Source: Malania oleifera
Lineage: Eukaryota; Streptophyta; Magnoliopsida; Santalales; Ximeniaceae
Reading direction: 5' to 3'
DNA: 64,000 bases
Assembly (NCBI RefSeq): GCF_029873635.1
Contig: NC_080419.1
Location: forward strand, 69,359,823 to 69,423,822
Part shown: positions 46,185-56,823 of the stretch, in pieces
Numbering within the stretch: position 1 is the stretch's first letter
How the letters are laid out: every line of letters starts with the position of its first letter
Notes under the pieces: generated by a model
Seen by the model: the letters and a program-made list of their open reading frames with translations, nothing else
Databases searched by the model: none
What the model was told of the DNA's origin: nothing
Position numbers and translations under genes: made by a program

Positions 46185-47081
46185 ATAATCAACCATATTA
46201 AATACCCCGATACCACTAACTTATAACATAACAACATCAACTTGAACCTATGGGTAACGGGGACACACCTGTCGTACACAGCGGACACCTAAGCAGCAAT
46301 AAATATAAATTCCATCCACCCAACCATAAAATACAATACCAGAGTTACTTACATTCCACCATATTTATGTATATATACAATCCTAAAAAATACCAAAAGA
46401 TAAAACTAGAATCTTACATCAAAAACCTACTAACCCTAGTTCAAAAGCTCACCCTCCTAGCGAGGTGGGAAAAACTGCCTCTAATAGTGCGGAGCTTGGT
46501 CCACTTATCTATGTGGGTTTCCTAAAATAATTTTAAGTTGGGGTGAGACACCTCTCAGTAAGGGAAATAAACTGAATACAGTTGTATGGCAACATGAGTG
46601 TTTGTGTGCTATAATAAATATATAGTACATATTACTTGCCTGAAAATACTGATAATATCATAACTGAATAATCATACATTTTCATAGTTATACTGAATTA
46701 TATTGTATCTTAGTATTCATAAAATCATCTGCTATAAATAGTAGTATTGAAATATACCTAGGATGAATAGTTAGCTGGTGTCATTTATTACCCCCCATGA
46801 CGGGTTGTGCAGCCCGAAGGTGGGACCCGACAATGGCTGGCCGACCAATGTCGAGTAAAAAATGTTTATAAGTACATTGGGCCCGCCACACCCTGGGTCA
46901 GACTGCTAGGTGGACGTCTACAACTCTACAATGAAAACCACATCGACTATCCATCTCCCACCCCCTCTACTGGCAGGGGTAGTTAGCACAAGTCTGAACT
47001 GAACTGAACTGTATAACTACGGTGTCATGCTCCTAAAAATTGATTTGAACTATCATCCGGGTTCTGATAACATATAGTATA
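46184..47081 (-). repeat. Minus-oriented Gypsy LTR fragment (copy 2)
   Basis: Homologue of 24204-25116, with the same broken ends and the same GTGAGACACCTCTCAGTAAGG motif near 46542. Confidence 0.7.
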
Positions 47082-47390
47082 TAAGTATTGTCTTGTTCTT
47101 TTTACTATCTTTTATTATTAGTTTCTGCATTGCTTTAGTTTTTTTATATATTCAATAGCATTAGTTGTAATATTGGTGTTTGGCACAAGTGGGATGCTCG
47201 ACACAATAGTATGCCCCTAATCATTCCATCTTATTTTCTTTTTCCTTTTTTTCTATTTTACTATGTTTTTCCCTTTTTCTTTTTGAAGGGATCTTGGTTC
47301 CCTTTTTCACCTAGGCTTTCTTTGTTTTCTTCCTTGAGATTCTTCTATGGCTTCATGTTAATATTTTTGCAGTGGCCCTGATGTGAGGGG
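47082..47390. other. T-rich stretch without recognised gene (copy 2)
   Basis: Homologue of 25117-25464; no readable motif. Confidence 0.4.
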
Positions 47391-48286
47391 TTATCCTCTG
47401 ATAGTGTATTTAAGAAATAATTTTTTATAGGTCAACGAGGCTAGCAAGGGAATTTTCATTTGATTTTTTTTTTCTTTTGGGTAGTAGAAAGATGGTGTGT
47501 CATCTATTTGGAAGTAAGAACACACCGTACCCAACTTTACAATTGAAGTAAGACCTTTACTAGACACCATTTGTTTTCCCTCAACATTCGTAATATTTTT
47601 AGAGGTTGGTACACTTCTTCTTTTTAATGATTCTACCTCATTAATTGGATTCTCCAAGCCATTCATTAATTCCAAGTCTTTCATACTTGTAAAATCATTT
47701 CATTTATCCCTGCACGAAACACAAACAAAACAAGATAAGACTTGACGAAAGTCATAGGTAAGGGATGATGTAATGAGTTGAGACAAATGTACTGAAATGC
47801 ATTTTATATCATTCAAATTCAAAATGATCTAAATAAGAGGATTTTATAGGGCACCACCCTTTTATGAAAAAAACAATAATGAGGAAATTTATAAACATTT
47901 CAAGATGACATTGATCTTGCCACCACTAGATGCTTAAGTACATGCTAATTATTCAATTCAATATTTTCCAAAGTAGGGTAAACCCAATTTTCCACCATCA
48001 AGTTGATCCACCACTGAAATTGACAGTTGGTTGATCTTTCGACCCAGCAAGGAACTCTACTAGCCGAGCATTCATTAAGTTCTGTAAAAAAATTCAGAAT
48101 GTACTACATTCCTGCACTAAAAAGTCTAGTCCTTCTTGGAAACACCATCAATGCGATCTTGTATTTGTAGAGTGCCCCTTCTTTCAACATTCCCTCTTGA
48201 TGTAATTCTCTAAAGACCTCATCCATTGGGGTTCAGACTTGACCTATCCTTTCTCTCATATCTTCACTATTTTTTATTTCTATAAC
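47391..48286 (-). pseudogene. Tat/Ogre-like gag, 3' part (copy 2, left of insertion)
   Basis: Homologue of 25465-26325. Contains the TSIVKLGT segment and, just before the insertion point, residues KNSEDMRERIGQV of the C-terminal gag region. The frame is then cut by the Tekay insertion at 48287 and resumes on the far side at 56824. Confidence 0.75.
48282..48286. repeat. Target-site duplication (left) of Tekay element
   Basis: ATAAC, matched by ATAAC at 56824-56828; the empty site is a single ATAAC at 26321-26325 in copy 1. Confidence 0.95.
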
Positions 48287-50142
48287 GGTAAGAACTCGAA
48301 CCGTGATAATGGGTTTATATATATGAAGAGAGGGACATTTTGGTAAAAGATCAGATTCGTCGACGAAGCCTGTGTTCTTCTCATTGACGAAATTCAGACT
48401 CATCAACGAGGAGAAGCCAAGGGGTCTCGAAAAACCTGACGATCTTAGATTTGTCGATGAGGCCACCAATTCGTCGACGAAGCTAGTGAAAGATTCGTCG
48501 ACGGAGGCACCATTTCATTGACAAAATTGGGCTAGGTCAAAGAGCTATAAAAGGAAATTCTCATTACTTCTTCATTAAGAAATCTCAAACTTATCTCTCT
48601 CTCTCTCTCTCTCTAAACCTCTCCCTACTCTCTCTCTCTCTAGATCTCTTCGCCGATCGTTGATAGAATCGGGAAATTAAAGTTACCACGAGGATCGTGG
48701 AAGGATTCTTTACAACTTCTATGGATCAGAATCTCGTTTCGAAAGTTTTCGGGTTTTGGCAAAAAATCGAGGTAAGACTCGGTTTTCATTTCTGATTTGG
48801 TAGTTTTGTAGAGGATGGTCTTGTGAGTATATTCTGTACTGTGATTTGTAGGTTTTGGAACTCGGTTTGCTATTTACGAGCCTTGGAGTTCGGGATTCGT
48901 TATACAGGGTTAAGGTAAAGGAAACTATGTTTATATTGGTTCTTTTGGAAATCGAACTCGATGGAACTGTGGTCCACGGTCCTGTGTGTGTTTTGGCTAC
49001 TCATTTGGGGGGATCTAATAGGAAAAATTATGGGTTTTTCATTATTGCAGTTTTGGGAAAAAGGGGGCGACGGGCTGAATCTTAGTTTTGTTGAAAACCG
49101 AGTATATGTGTGATTTATACTGTGATATTGGGATGGCCGTACCTTGACTTTGTTTAAACTGTATTTGTTTGGAAAACCATGATTTAGATTACCAAATGAG
49201 TGTGGTTTGTTTGGATATATGAGCATGCATGTGTGTGATATGCGAAATTGCTGATAGGAACGCAGTTCCAAAATGATTCCAGGTACTGAGAGTGTCCGGC
49301 TCTATATCCAAGGGTGTGTGTTTATTGCCTGCCATGTAGGCAAGAGTGTCCGACTCTATATCCGAGGGCATGAGCCTATTTCGGTAGATCAGGTCGAAGG
49401 GTGTGGGATCCACCAGTTAGCACTGGTACGATGCCATGGGAGTCGAGGACTAGCCATGTGCTGGTGGCGCCATGCTTCATGGGTTGGCTACGGGCCAACG
49501 CCGGAATGCCGGACCTGCTTCAGGCCGATGAGTGTGGCAACACTGTGTATTACTGATCATGTGTGTGCATTGTGAGGGGGTTGCATATAAATGGCCTTTG
49601 TATGCATGCGTGTATGCACTGTGTGAATTAGTATTGGATTGCATTCAACTGCGAGTATATTGTATCATGATAACACTCAAATGCCACACACCGATATAAC
49701 CTGTGTTCTTCCTTATTGAGAGGTGTCTCACCCCTGCTGTACGTACATTTTTACAGGTCCTTCGAGTAACCAGAACTAGTGTCCTGGTGTAGGGAGCGTA
49801 GTGGCCGGTGTACTGCGTTTAGTGCTTGGGTAAGTGCTAGGACTTTAATTTTGTTGGGTTGCCATTTTGAGTTGTATTTGGGAACCTAGTTGTACATTTT
49901 GATAAAGCTATGTTTGGCTCGTGTAAAGACTCTGGTATAGTACTGCATATGTGTATATAAATGACCTTTTTTTTTTTCTGCTGCGTATATATTTGTGATT
50001 GGATGTGTTTAGGGTGCCTGGGAACCCCACGGGGTCAAACCCTCATCCATTGTACTGTATCTTTGGATGTTTGATTGGATACAGGGACAGGTTAGATTAC
50101 ATTTTCACCCTTGGGACCCATATTGGGGTTCGGGACGTGACA
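48287..50142 (+). repeat. 5' LTR of Tekay element
   Basis: Begins GGTAAGAACTCG (first base T-to-G relative to the 3' LTR, which begins TGTAAGAACC) and ends GACGTGACA. Length 1856 bp. Contains the palindrome cluster at 48356-48526, TATAAAAG at 48546-48553, CT repeats at about 48596-48640 and CTTATTGAGAGGTGTCTCACCCC near 49713. Confidence 0.93.
48356..48553 (+). promoter_or_regulatory. TCGTCGACGA palindrome cluster and TATA box (5' LTR)
   Basis: Seven units of the TCGTCGACGA type at about 20-40 bp spacing end 20 bp before TATAAAAG. Exact copies occur at 48357 and 48469; decayed ones include TCATTGACGA, TCATCAACGA and TGTCGATGA. This is the presumed element promoter. Confidence 0.8.
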
Positions 50143-50145
50143 GCT

Positions 50146-50157
50146 TGGTATCAGAGC
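50146..50157 (+). promoter_or_regulatory. Primer-binding site of Tekay element
   Basis: TGGTATCAGAGC lies three bases after the 5' LTR and is complementary to the initiator methionine tRNA 3' end. Confidence 0.92.
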
Positions 50158-50466
50158 TAACCAGGTTACTAGATCTTGTAGACTTGGTTAGGCTTAGTAG
50201 TGAGTACATACCAGAGTATAGGATGTGGATATGGGTAGTGTTGGTTGAGGGTTGTTCGATTGCTAGACAAGGATTTGTCGATGGTATTCCTTGTTTTTCC
50301 TAGGATGACGATTCTAGTAAAAGCAGGGCAGATCATTGATGACTTTCGTGTCTATGTGATAGGACAGACCTAGACCTGGCAGGGAGTAGTTAACACGGTT
50401 AGTGTAGATCATTGTGTTAACTGTATGTGTTGTAGGGATACTGATAGATTCCTATTGTGTTGCAGC

Positions 50467-53400
50467 ATGGAGCCCAAGGATAATAACCTGGGAAGTGGCT
50501 CCGAGGAGACTGCGAGTGATGAGTCTCCTTCTGTGCCTCGAGGTTTGACGAGGCATGTGTTACGGGAGATCGGGCGGAGTGTGAGGAGACGCAAGCGCTA
50601 TCCTACTGCTGCGGGGTGTACCATTGAGAGGTTCACACGCATGCATCCTCCGACGTTCTCTAGAGGACTTGACCCAATGACAGCAGAGGATTGGGTGGAG
50701 AAGACTGAGAGGATCTTGGAGATCCTGCACTGCACGGATAGACAACGAGTTCTTTATGCCACCTTCCAGCTGTCTAGGGAGGCGGGTCGATGGTAGACTA
50801 CAGTGAATCTGCTGGAGAAGCAGAGAGGTGGTCCCGAGGAGATGACGTGGAGCCGTTTCAAGGAGGTATTCTTTGACAGATACTTCTCGGCTTTAGTACG
50901 TGATGCAAAGGCAGATGAGTTTTCTCCTCTGATGCAGGGGAGTTTGACGGTGTAGGGGTATGCGGCTCGATACATAGAGTTGTCCCGTTTTGCACCATGT
51001 ATGATCTCGAGTGAGTATAAGAAGACTCGAAGGTTCGAGAAGGGTTTGAGGAAGGATATCCGTAGACTGGTGGGTATGCTTCAGATCCGCGAGTTCTCAG
51101 TATTGGTGGATAAGGCCACGGTGATTGAGGCTGGTATTCGAGAGGATGAGGCAGATCAGGAATCGAGGAAGAGGACAGTACCTTATGGTTCTCAGACAGG
51201 ATCTCGTCGGGGATCGTGGAAGAAGAGGAGCAAGGGCTTGGGTTACCACCAGAATACCGAGCGCCAGGATTCTCAGATGAGCCAGACTAGTGGTCATTGT
51301 ACCAGATGCCACAGGCGGCATGAGAGTGAGTGCCGGTCATTTGGGGGTAGTTGCTACAACTGTGGCCAGTTAGGCCACATGTCTCATGATTGTCAAACAC
51401 CGAGGCGAGATGTGCCTGAAGTTAGTGGGGACCGAGGGAGCAACCAGATACCTCGGGGAATCGCTCAAACGAATACAGCTCCAGCCAGAGTATACTCTCT
51501 TACTCCAATGGACGCTGAGCATGTAGATAATGTGGTGATAGGTACCTTATTATTGCTTTCTAATAAAGCTTCTATCTTGTTTGATTTAGGTGCAACCCAT
51601 TCCTTTGTATCTGTGAATTTTGTGGGACGATGTGGGGTTGAGATCCAAGACATGAATGATGTGTTATCTGTTACTACGCCATCGGGGAGTGTATCTTTTT
51701 GTAGGAAGATGTTGGTAGACTGCTCAGTGGAAATTCAGGAGAAGCTGCTATCGGTAAATCTTGTGGTATACAACATGTTGGGGTTCGATATAATTTTGGG
51801 GATGGATTGGTTGTTCTCCAGTTATGCTGTGATCGACTGTCGTAGGAAGGTGGTAGTTTTCAGACCTCTTGGGGAGCAGGAGTACGAATTCATGGGATCG
51901 TGTGTGCGTTCAACACCACAGATTTTGTTAGAACTACAAGTGAGAAGGCTACTCTTGGACGGATGTCAGGGGTACCTTGCTTGTATAAAGGAACCGCCGC
52001 GGGATGAGTTGAGATTCAAGGACATTCGGGTGGTCAGCGAGTTCCTGAATGTGTTTCCAGATGATTTACCCGGTTTACCTCCAGATCATGAGGTGGAGTT
52101 TGCGATAGAGTTGCTACCCGGTAAGGCACTGATCTCTAAAACTCCATACCGAATGGCTCTAGTAGAACTTTAGGAGTTGAAGGAACAGTTGCAAGAATTA
52201 CTGGACTGGGGATTCATTCGACCTAGTGTTTCGCCCTGGGGAGCTCCAGTATTGTTTGTGAAGAAGAAGGACGGATCGATGCGGATGTGCATTGACTACC
52301 ATGAGATTAACAAGGTAACTGTGAAGAATCGCTATCCTTTACCTCATATAGATGATATTTTTGACCAGTTGCAAGGGACACGGGTCTTTTCGAAGATCGA
52401 CTTGCGGTCAGGATATCATTAGGTGAGGGTTAGAGCGGAGGATGTAGCGAAACTGCTTTCCGAACTAGATATGACCACTACGAGTTCTTAGTCATGTCTT
52501 TTGGGTTGATGAATGCACCGGCGGTGTTCATGGATCTGATGAACAGGGTTTTCCATGAGTACCTAGATCGATTCGTAGTGGTACTCATTGATGACATTCT
52601 GGTATACTCGAGAAGTATGGAAGAGCAAGTTGAACATTTGAGGTTAGTATTACAAATTCTGCGGGAGAAGAGGTTGTATGCTAAATTGAAGAAGTGTGAA
52701 TTCTGGTTAAGTCGGATTGCATTCTTAGGCCATGTGGTTACTGTGGATAGTATATCAGTTGATCCTAGCAAGATTGAGGCTGTGGTCAACTGGGTAAGGC
52801 CGAAGAATGTACAGGAGGTTCAGAGTTTTCTAGGACTAGCAGGTTACTATCGTCGGTTCGTAGAGGGTTTCTCTAAATTGTTTGGACCTCTAACACAATT
52901 GACCAGGAAAGGAGTGTAGTTTGAGTGGACCGGTGATTGTGAGCAATGCTTTCAGGAGTTGAAGCACCGGCTGGTTACTGCTCCAGTTTTGACCATTCCT
53001 TCAGGGGATGGTGGGTTTGTGATTTATAGCGACGCGTCTCTGAAAGGCTTGGAATGTGTGCTTATGCAGCAGGGTAAGGTAGTGGCGTATGTCTCTCGGC
53101 AATTGAAAGAGTATGAGAATAATTACCCTACGCATGATCTTGAATTGGCTGCTGTTGTGTATGCACTAAAGATCTGGTGACATTATTTGTACGGGGTGCA
53201 GTGTGAGATCTTCATAGACCATAAGAGCCTTAGGTATTTCTTCACACAGAAGGAGTTGAACATGAGGTAAAGGCGGTGGCTAGAGTTGATTAAAGACTAC
53301 AATTGCACGATCAGTTATCACCCAGGGAAGGCTAATGTGGTGGCTGATGCGTTGAGTCGAAAGTCGGGCCTACGGTTGTATCAGTGGTTGTAACTTAGTG

Positions 53401-54916
53401 TCACATCAGACGGGATTTGGAGAGCTCGGGTATAGAGTTGGTGGTTGGTGATCATCAGGCTTTCTTTGCTAGTTTGGTGATCCAGCCGACTTTATTTAAG
53501 CGCATAAAAGCTGCGCAGGCTAGTGATGCCGAGTTGGTAGAGGTTATGAAAAAGGTACAACAGGGACTGGTTACAGAGTTTAACATCTCTAAGGGAGGTG
53601 TGTTAAGGTTTGGGACCAGACTGTGTGTTTCGAACGATGATGAGATCAGAAGGATGATTCTAGAAGAGGCGCATCGTTCTATGTATACGGTACATCCTGG
53701 TAGTACAAAGATGTGTCGGGACTTGCGCGAGACCTTCTGGTGGTCTGGTATGAAGAGGCAGATTGCTCAGTTCGTGGAGTAGTGCCTGATGTGTCAGCAG
53801 GTGAAAACTAAACATTAGACGTCGGCAGGGCCATTACAGCCTTTGCCTATTCCGGTGTGGAAATGGGAGCATATTTCCATGGACTTTGTTACTGGTTTGC
53901 CATCAGCACTTCACGGGTAGAATGCTATTTGAGTAATTGTGGATAGATTGACGAAATTTGCTCATTTCGTACCGATAAGGGTTAGATATCCTTTGAGGAA
54001 GCTAGCTGAGATGTACGTGCATGAGATTGTGAGAATGCACGGGGTACTGGTGTCCATAGTATCGGATCGGGATCCGAGGTTTACTTCTCGATTCTGTATG
54101 AGCTTGCAGGAGGCATTGGGGATGAAACTTACTTTCAGTACAACGTTCCACCCCCATACTGATGGACAGTCGGAGAGGACGATACAAATATTGGAAGATA
54201 TGTTGTGAGCTTGTGTGTTGGACTTCAGTAGTAGCTGGATACAGTTTATGCCACTTGTAGAGTTCGCTTATAATAACAGCTTCCAGTCTAGTATCGGGAT
54301 GGCACCGTTCGAGGCTTTGTATGGTCGGAGGTGTCGATCTCCCTTGTGTTGGGATAAGGTTGGTGAACCTCAGGTGTTAGGACCTGAACTTGTGCAACAG
54401 GTGTCTGAGAAGGTGGGTTTGATCCGGGAGAGGATTAGATCAGCTCAGAGTCGGTAGAAGAGTTATGCAGATGTTCGCTGCCATGAGTTAGAGTTCGAAG
54501 TGGGAGGTAAGGTATTTATACGTATTGCTCCGATGAAAGGGGTGATAAGATTTGGGAGAAAGGGCAAACTGAGCCCGAGGTATATCGGACCATTCGAGGA
54601 ACTTGAGCGAGTGGGTCCGGTAGCCTATAAAGTTGCATTACCTCCAGCACTTTCGAGGGTCCATGATATGTTTCACGTCTCCATGTTGAGGAGGTACGTG
54701 TTGGATCCTTCATATGTTATTAGTTATGATGAGTTGGAAATTGGGGATACTTTAGCGTATGAGGAGATACCTGTCCAGGTTCTAGACCGTAAAGTTTAGA
54801 AGCTTTGTACCAGAGAGATACCGTTAGTGAAGGTATTGTGGCGAAACCACGAGGTTGAGGAAGCTTCTTGGGAACTGGAAACGAAAATACGCCGGAAGTA
54901 TCCACAGTTGTTTTGA
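50467..54916 (+). pseudogene. Tekay-like gag-pol polyprotein, inactivated
   Basis: Start ATG at 50467, natural stop TGA at 54914. Order: gag with ERFTRMHPPTFSRGLDP and a CCHC knuckle CYNCGQLGHMSHDC (51352-51393); protease with DLGATHSF at 51583, where DSG is expected (TTA for TCA destroys the active-site triad). Then RT (52177-52919; [25 protein letters not shown] with GATGAC at 52590) and RNase H (52990-53350; [20 protein letters not shown]). Integrase follows: HHCC region 53660-53800, core with [11 protein letters not shown] and HTDGQSERT, then MAPFEALYGRRCRSP. The GKLSPRYIGPFEELE block and a chromodomain with PLVKVLWRNHEVEEASWE (54830-54910) close the frame. Internal stops lie at 50794, 50953, 52171, 52420, 52917, 53178, 53268, 53396, 53780, 53816, 53918, 53930, 54206, 54455 and 54797. 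Frameshifts are near 52449 and 53370. Confidence 0.95.
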
Positions 54917-55170
54917 GCACTTGTACATGATCCTACTATGGGTTGGGATAGGTGGTTAGTCGTCGGGAGTGTGTGTGTATTATGAACTCCTGAGACCATT
55001 GTATATGTAACCATGGTATTCCTCCACCATAAGTGAGGGTATGTATGTGTATGTGTATGATGGGACTGTGCTGTGGTGATCGCCAGTTCGCTCTTGAGTT
55101 GTGTCTATGTGTTCGATATAATGTATGAATCTGTGAATGAGAGATAGCAAATTTCGAGGATGAAATTTTT

Positions 55171-55185
55171 GTAAGGAGGGGAGAT
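55171..55185 (+). promoter_or_regulatory. Polypurine tract of Tekay element
   Basis: GTAAGGAGGGGAGAT directly precedes the 3' LTR start TGTAAG, after the GAGGATGAAATTTTT motif that also precedes the other Tekay-like LTRs in this window. Confidence 0.88.
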
Positions 55186-55494
55186 TGTAAGAACCCGAAT
55201 AGTCATAATGGGTTTATATATATAAAGAGAGGGACATTTTGGTAAAAGAGCAAATTCATCGATGAAGCCTGTGTTCTTCTCATCGACAAAATTCAGAGAC
55301 TCGTCGACGAGGAGAAGCCGAGGGGTCTCAAAAAAATCGGCGATCTCAAATTCGTCGACGAGGCCACCAATTCGTCGATGAAGCTAGTAAAAGATTCGTC
55401 GACGAAGGCACCATTTCGTCGACAAAATTGGGCCTGGTCAAAGGGCTATAAAAGGAAATTCTCATTACTTCTTCATTAAGAAATCTCAAACTTA

Positions 55495-55530
<36 letters not shown>

Positions 55531-56823
55531 GATTTCTTCACCGATCGTTGATAGAATCGGGAAACGAAAGTTACCACGAGGATCATGGAAGGATTCTCTA
55601 CAACTTCTACGGATCGGAATCTCATTTCGGAAGTTTTTGGGTTTTGGCAAAAACTTGAGGTAAGGCTCGGTTTTCATTTCTGATCTAGTAGTTTTGTAGA
55701 GGATGGTCTTGTGAGTATATTTTCATTGTTGTAGTTTTAAGAAAAAGGGGGCGACAGGCTAAATCCCGGTTTTGTTAAAAATCGAGTATATATGTGATTT
55801 ATACTATGATATTGGCATGGTCATGCCTTGACTTTGTTTAAACTGTATTTTTTTGGAAAACCATGATTTAGATTATCAAATAAGTGTGGTTTGTTTGGTT
55901 ATATGAGCATGTATGTGTGTGTGATATGCGGAATTGCTGATAGGAACGCGGTTCCAAAATGATTTCAGATACTGAGAGTGTTCGGCTCTATATTTGAAGG
56001 CGTGTGTTTATCGCCTGCCACGTAGGCAAGAGTTTTCGGCTCTATATTCGAGGGCGTGAGCCTATTTGGCAGATCAGGCCGAAGGGTGTGGATCCACCAG
56101 TTAGCGCTAGTACGATGCCATGGGAGTCGAGAACTAGCCATGTGTCGGTGGCGCTGTGCTTCGCTAGTTGGCTAATAGCCAACGCCGGAATGCCGAACCG
56201 ACTTCGGGCCAATGAGAGTGATGACACTGTGTATTACTGATCATGTGTGCATATTGTGACGGGGCTGCGTATAAATGTCCGTCGTATGCGTGCAAGTATG
56301 CACTGTGTGAATTAGTACTGGATTGCATTCAACTACATGTATGTTGTATCATGATAACACTTAAATGTCACACACCGATATAACCTGTGTTCTTCCTTAC
56401 TGAGAGGTGTCTCACCCTTGCTATACGTACATTTTTATAGGTCCTTTGAGTAGCCGGAACTAGTGTCCTGGTGTAGGAAGCGTAGTGGCTGGTGTACTGC
56501 GTTTAGCGCTTAGGTAAGTGCTAGGACTGTAATTTTGTTGGGTTGCCATTTTGAGTTGTAATTGGGCACCCGGTTGTACGTTTTGATAGAGCTGTGTTTG
56601 GCTCGTGTATAGACTCTAGTATGGTACTGCATATGTGTATATAGATGACCTTTTTTTCCCACTGCATATATGTTTGTGATTGAATGTGTTTAGGGTGCCT
56701 GGGAACCCCACGGGGTCAGACCCTCATCCATTGTATTGTATCTTTGGATGTTTGATTGGATACAGGGACAGGTTAGATTACATTTTCACCCTAGGGACCC
56801 ATTTTGGGGTTCGGGGCGTGACA
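55186..56823 (+). repeat. 3' LTR of Tekay element
   Basis: Begins TGTAAGAACCCG, ends GGGCGTGACA. Length 1638 bp, about 220 bp shorter than the 5' LTR, mostly from one deletion corresponding to about 48829-49037. Palindrome cluster 55254-55428, TATAAAAG at 55447, (CT)n at 55499-55528. Many C/T and G/A differences from the 5' LTR indicate an old insertion. Confidence 0.93.

Larger units (their letters stand above)
48287..56823 (+). mobile_element. Full-length Tekay-like chromovirus (Ty3/Gypsy)
   Basis: An 8537-bp element with two LTRs (48287-50142 and 55186-56823), an initiator-Met-tRNA primer-binding site and one gag-pol frame with PR, RT, RNase H, integrase and C-terminal chromodomain. A polypurine tract and a 5-bp target-site duplication ATAAC complete it. 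The unoccupied site in the duplicated copy at 26321 confirms both ends. The proteins are dead: 15 internal stops and two frameshifts. It inserted into Tat/Ogre gag after the segmental duplication. Confidence 0.95.

Noticed and set aside
49273..49575. 100-residue open frame in the 5' Tekay LTR (and a similar one near 56004)
   Set aside because: It lies wholly inside the LTR, is not preserved over its length in the 3' LTR, and has no domain.
50467..54916. TAG stops as programmed readthrough or recoding in gag-pol
   Set aside because: Stops are scattered through conserved domains, include TAA and TGA, accompany two frameshifts and an active-site change, and match transitions from residues still present in sister copies.
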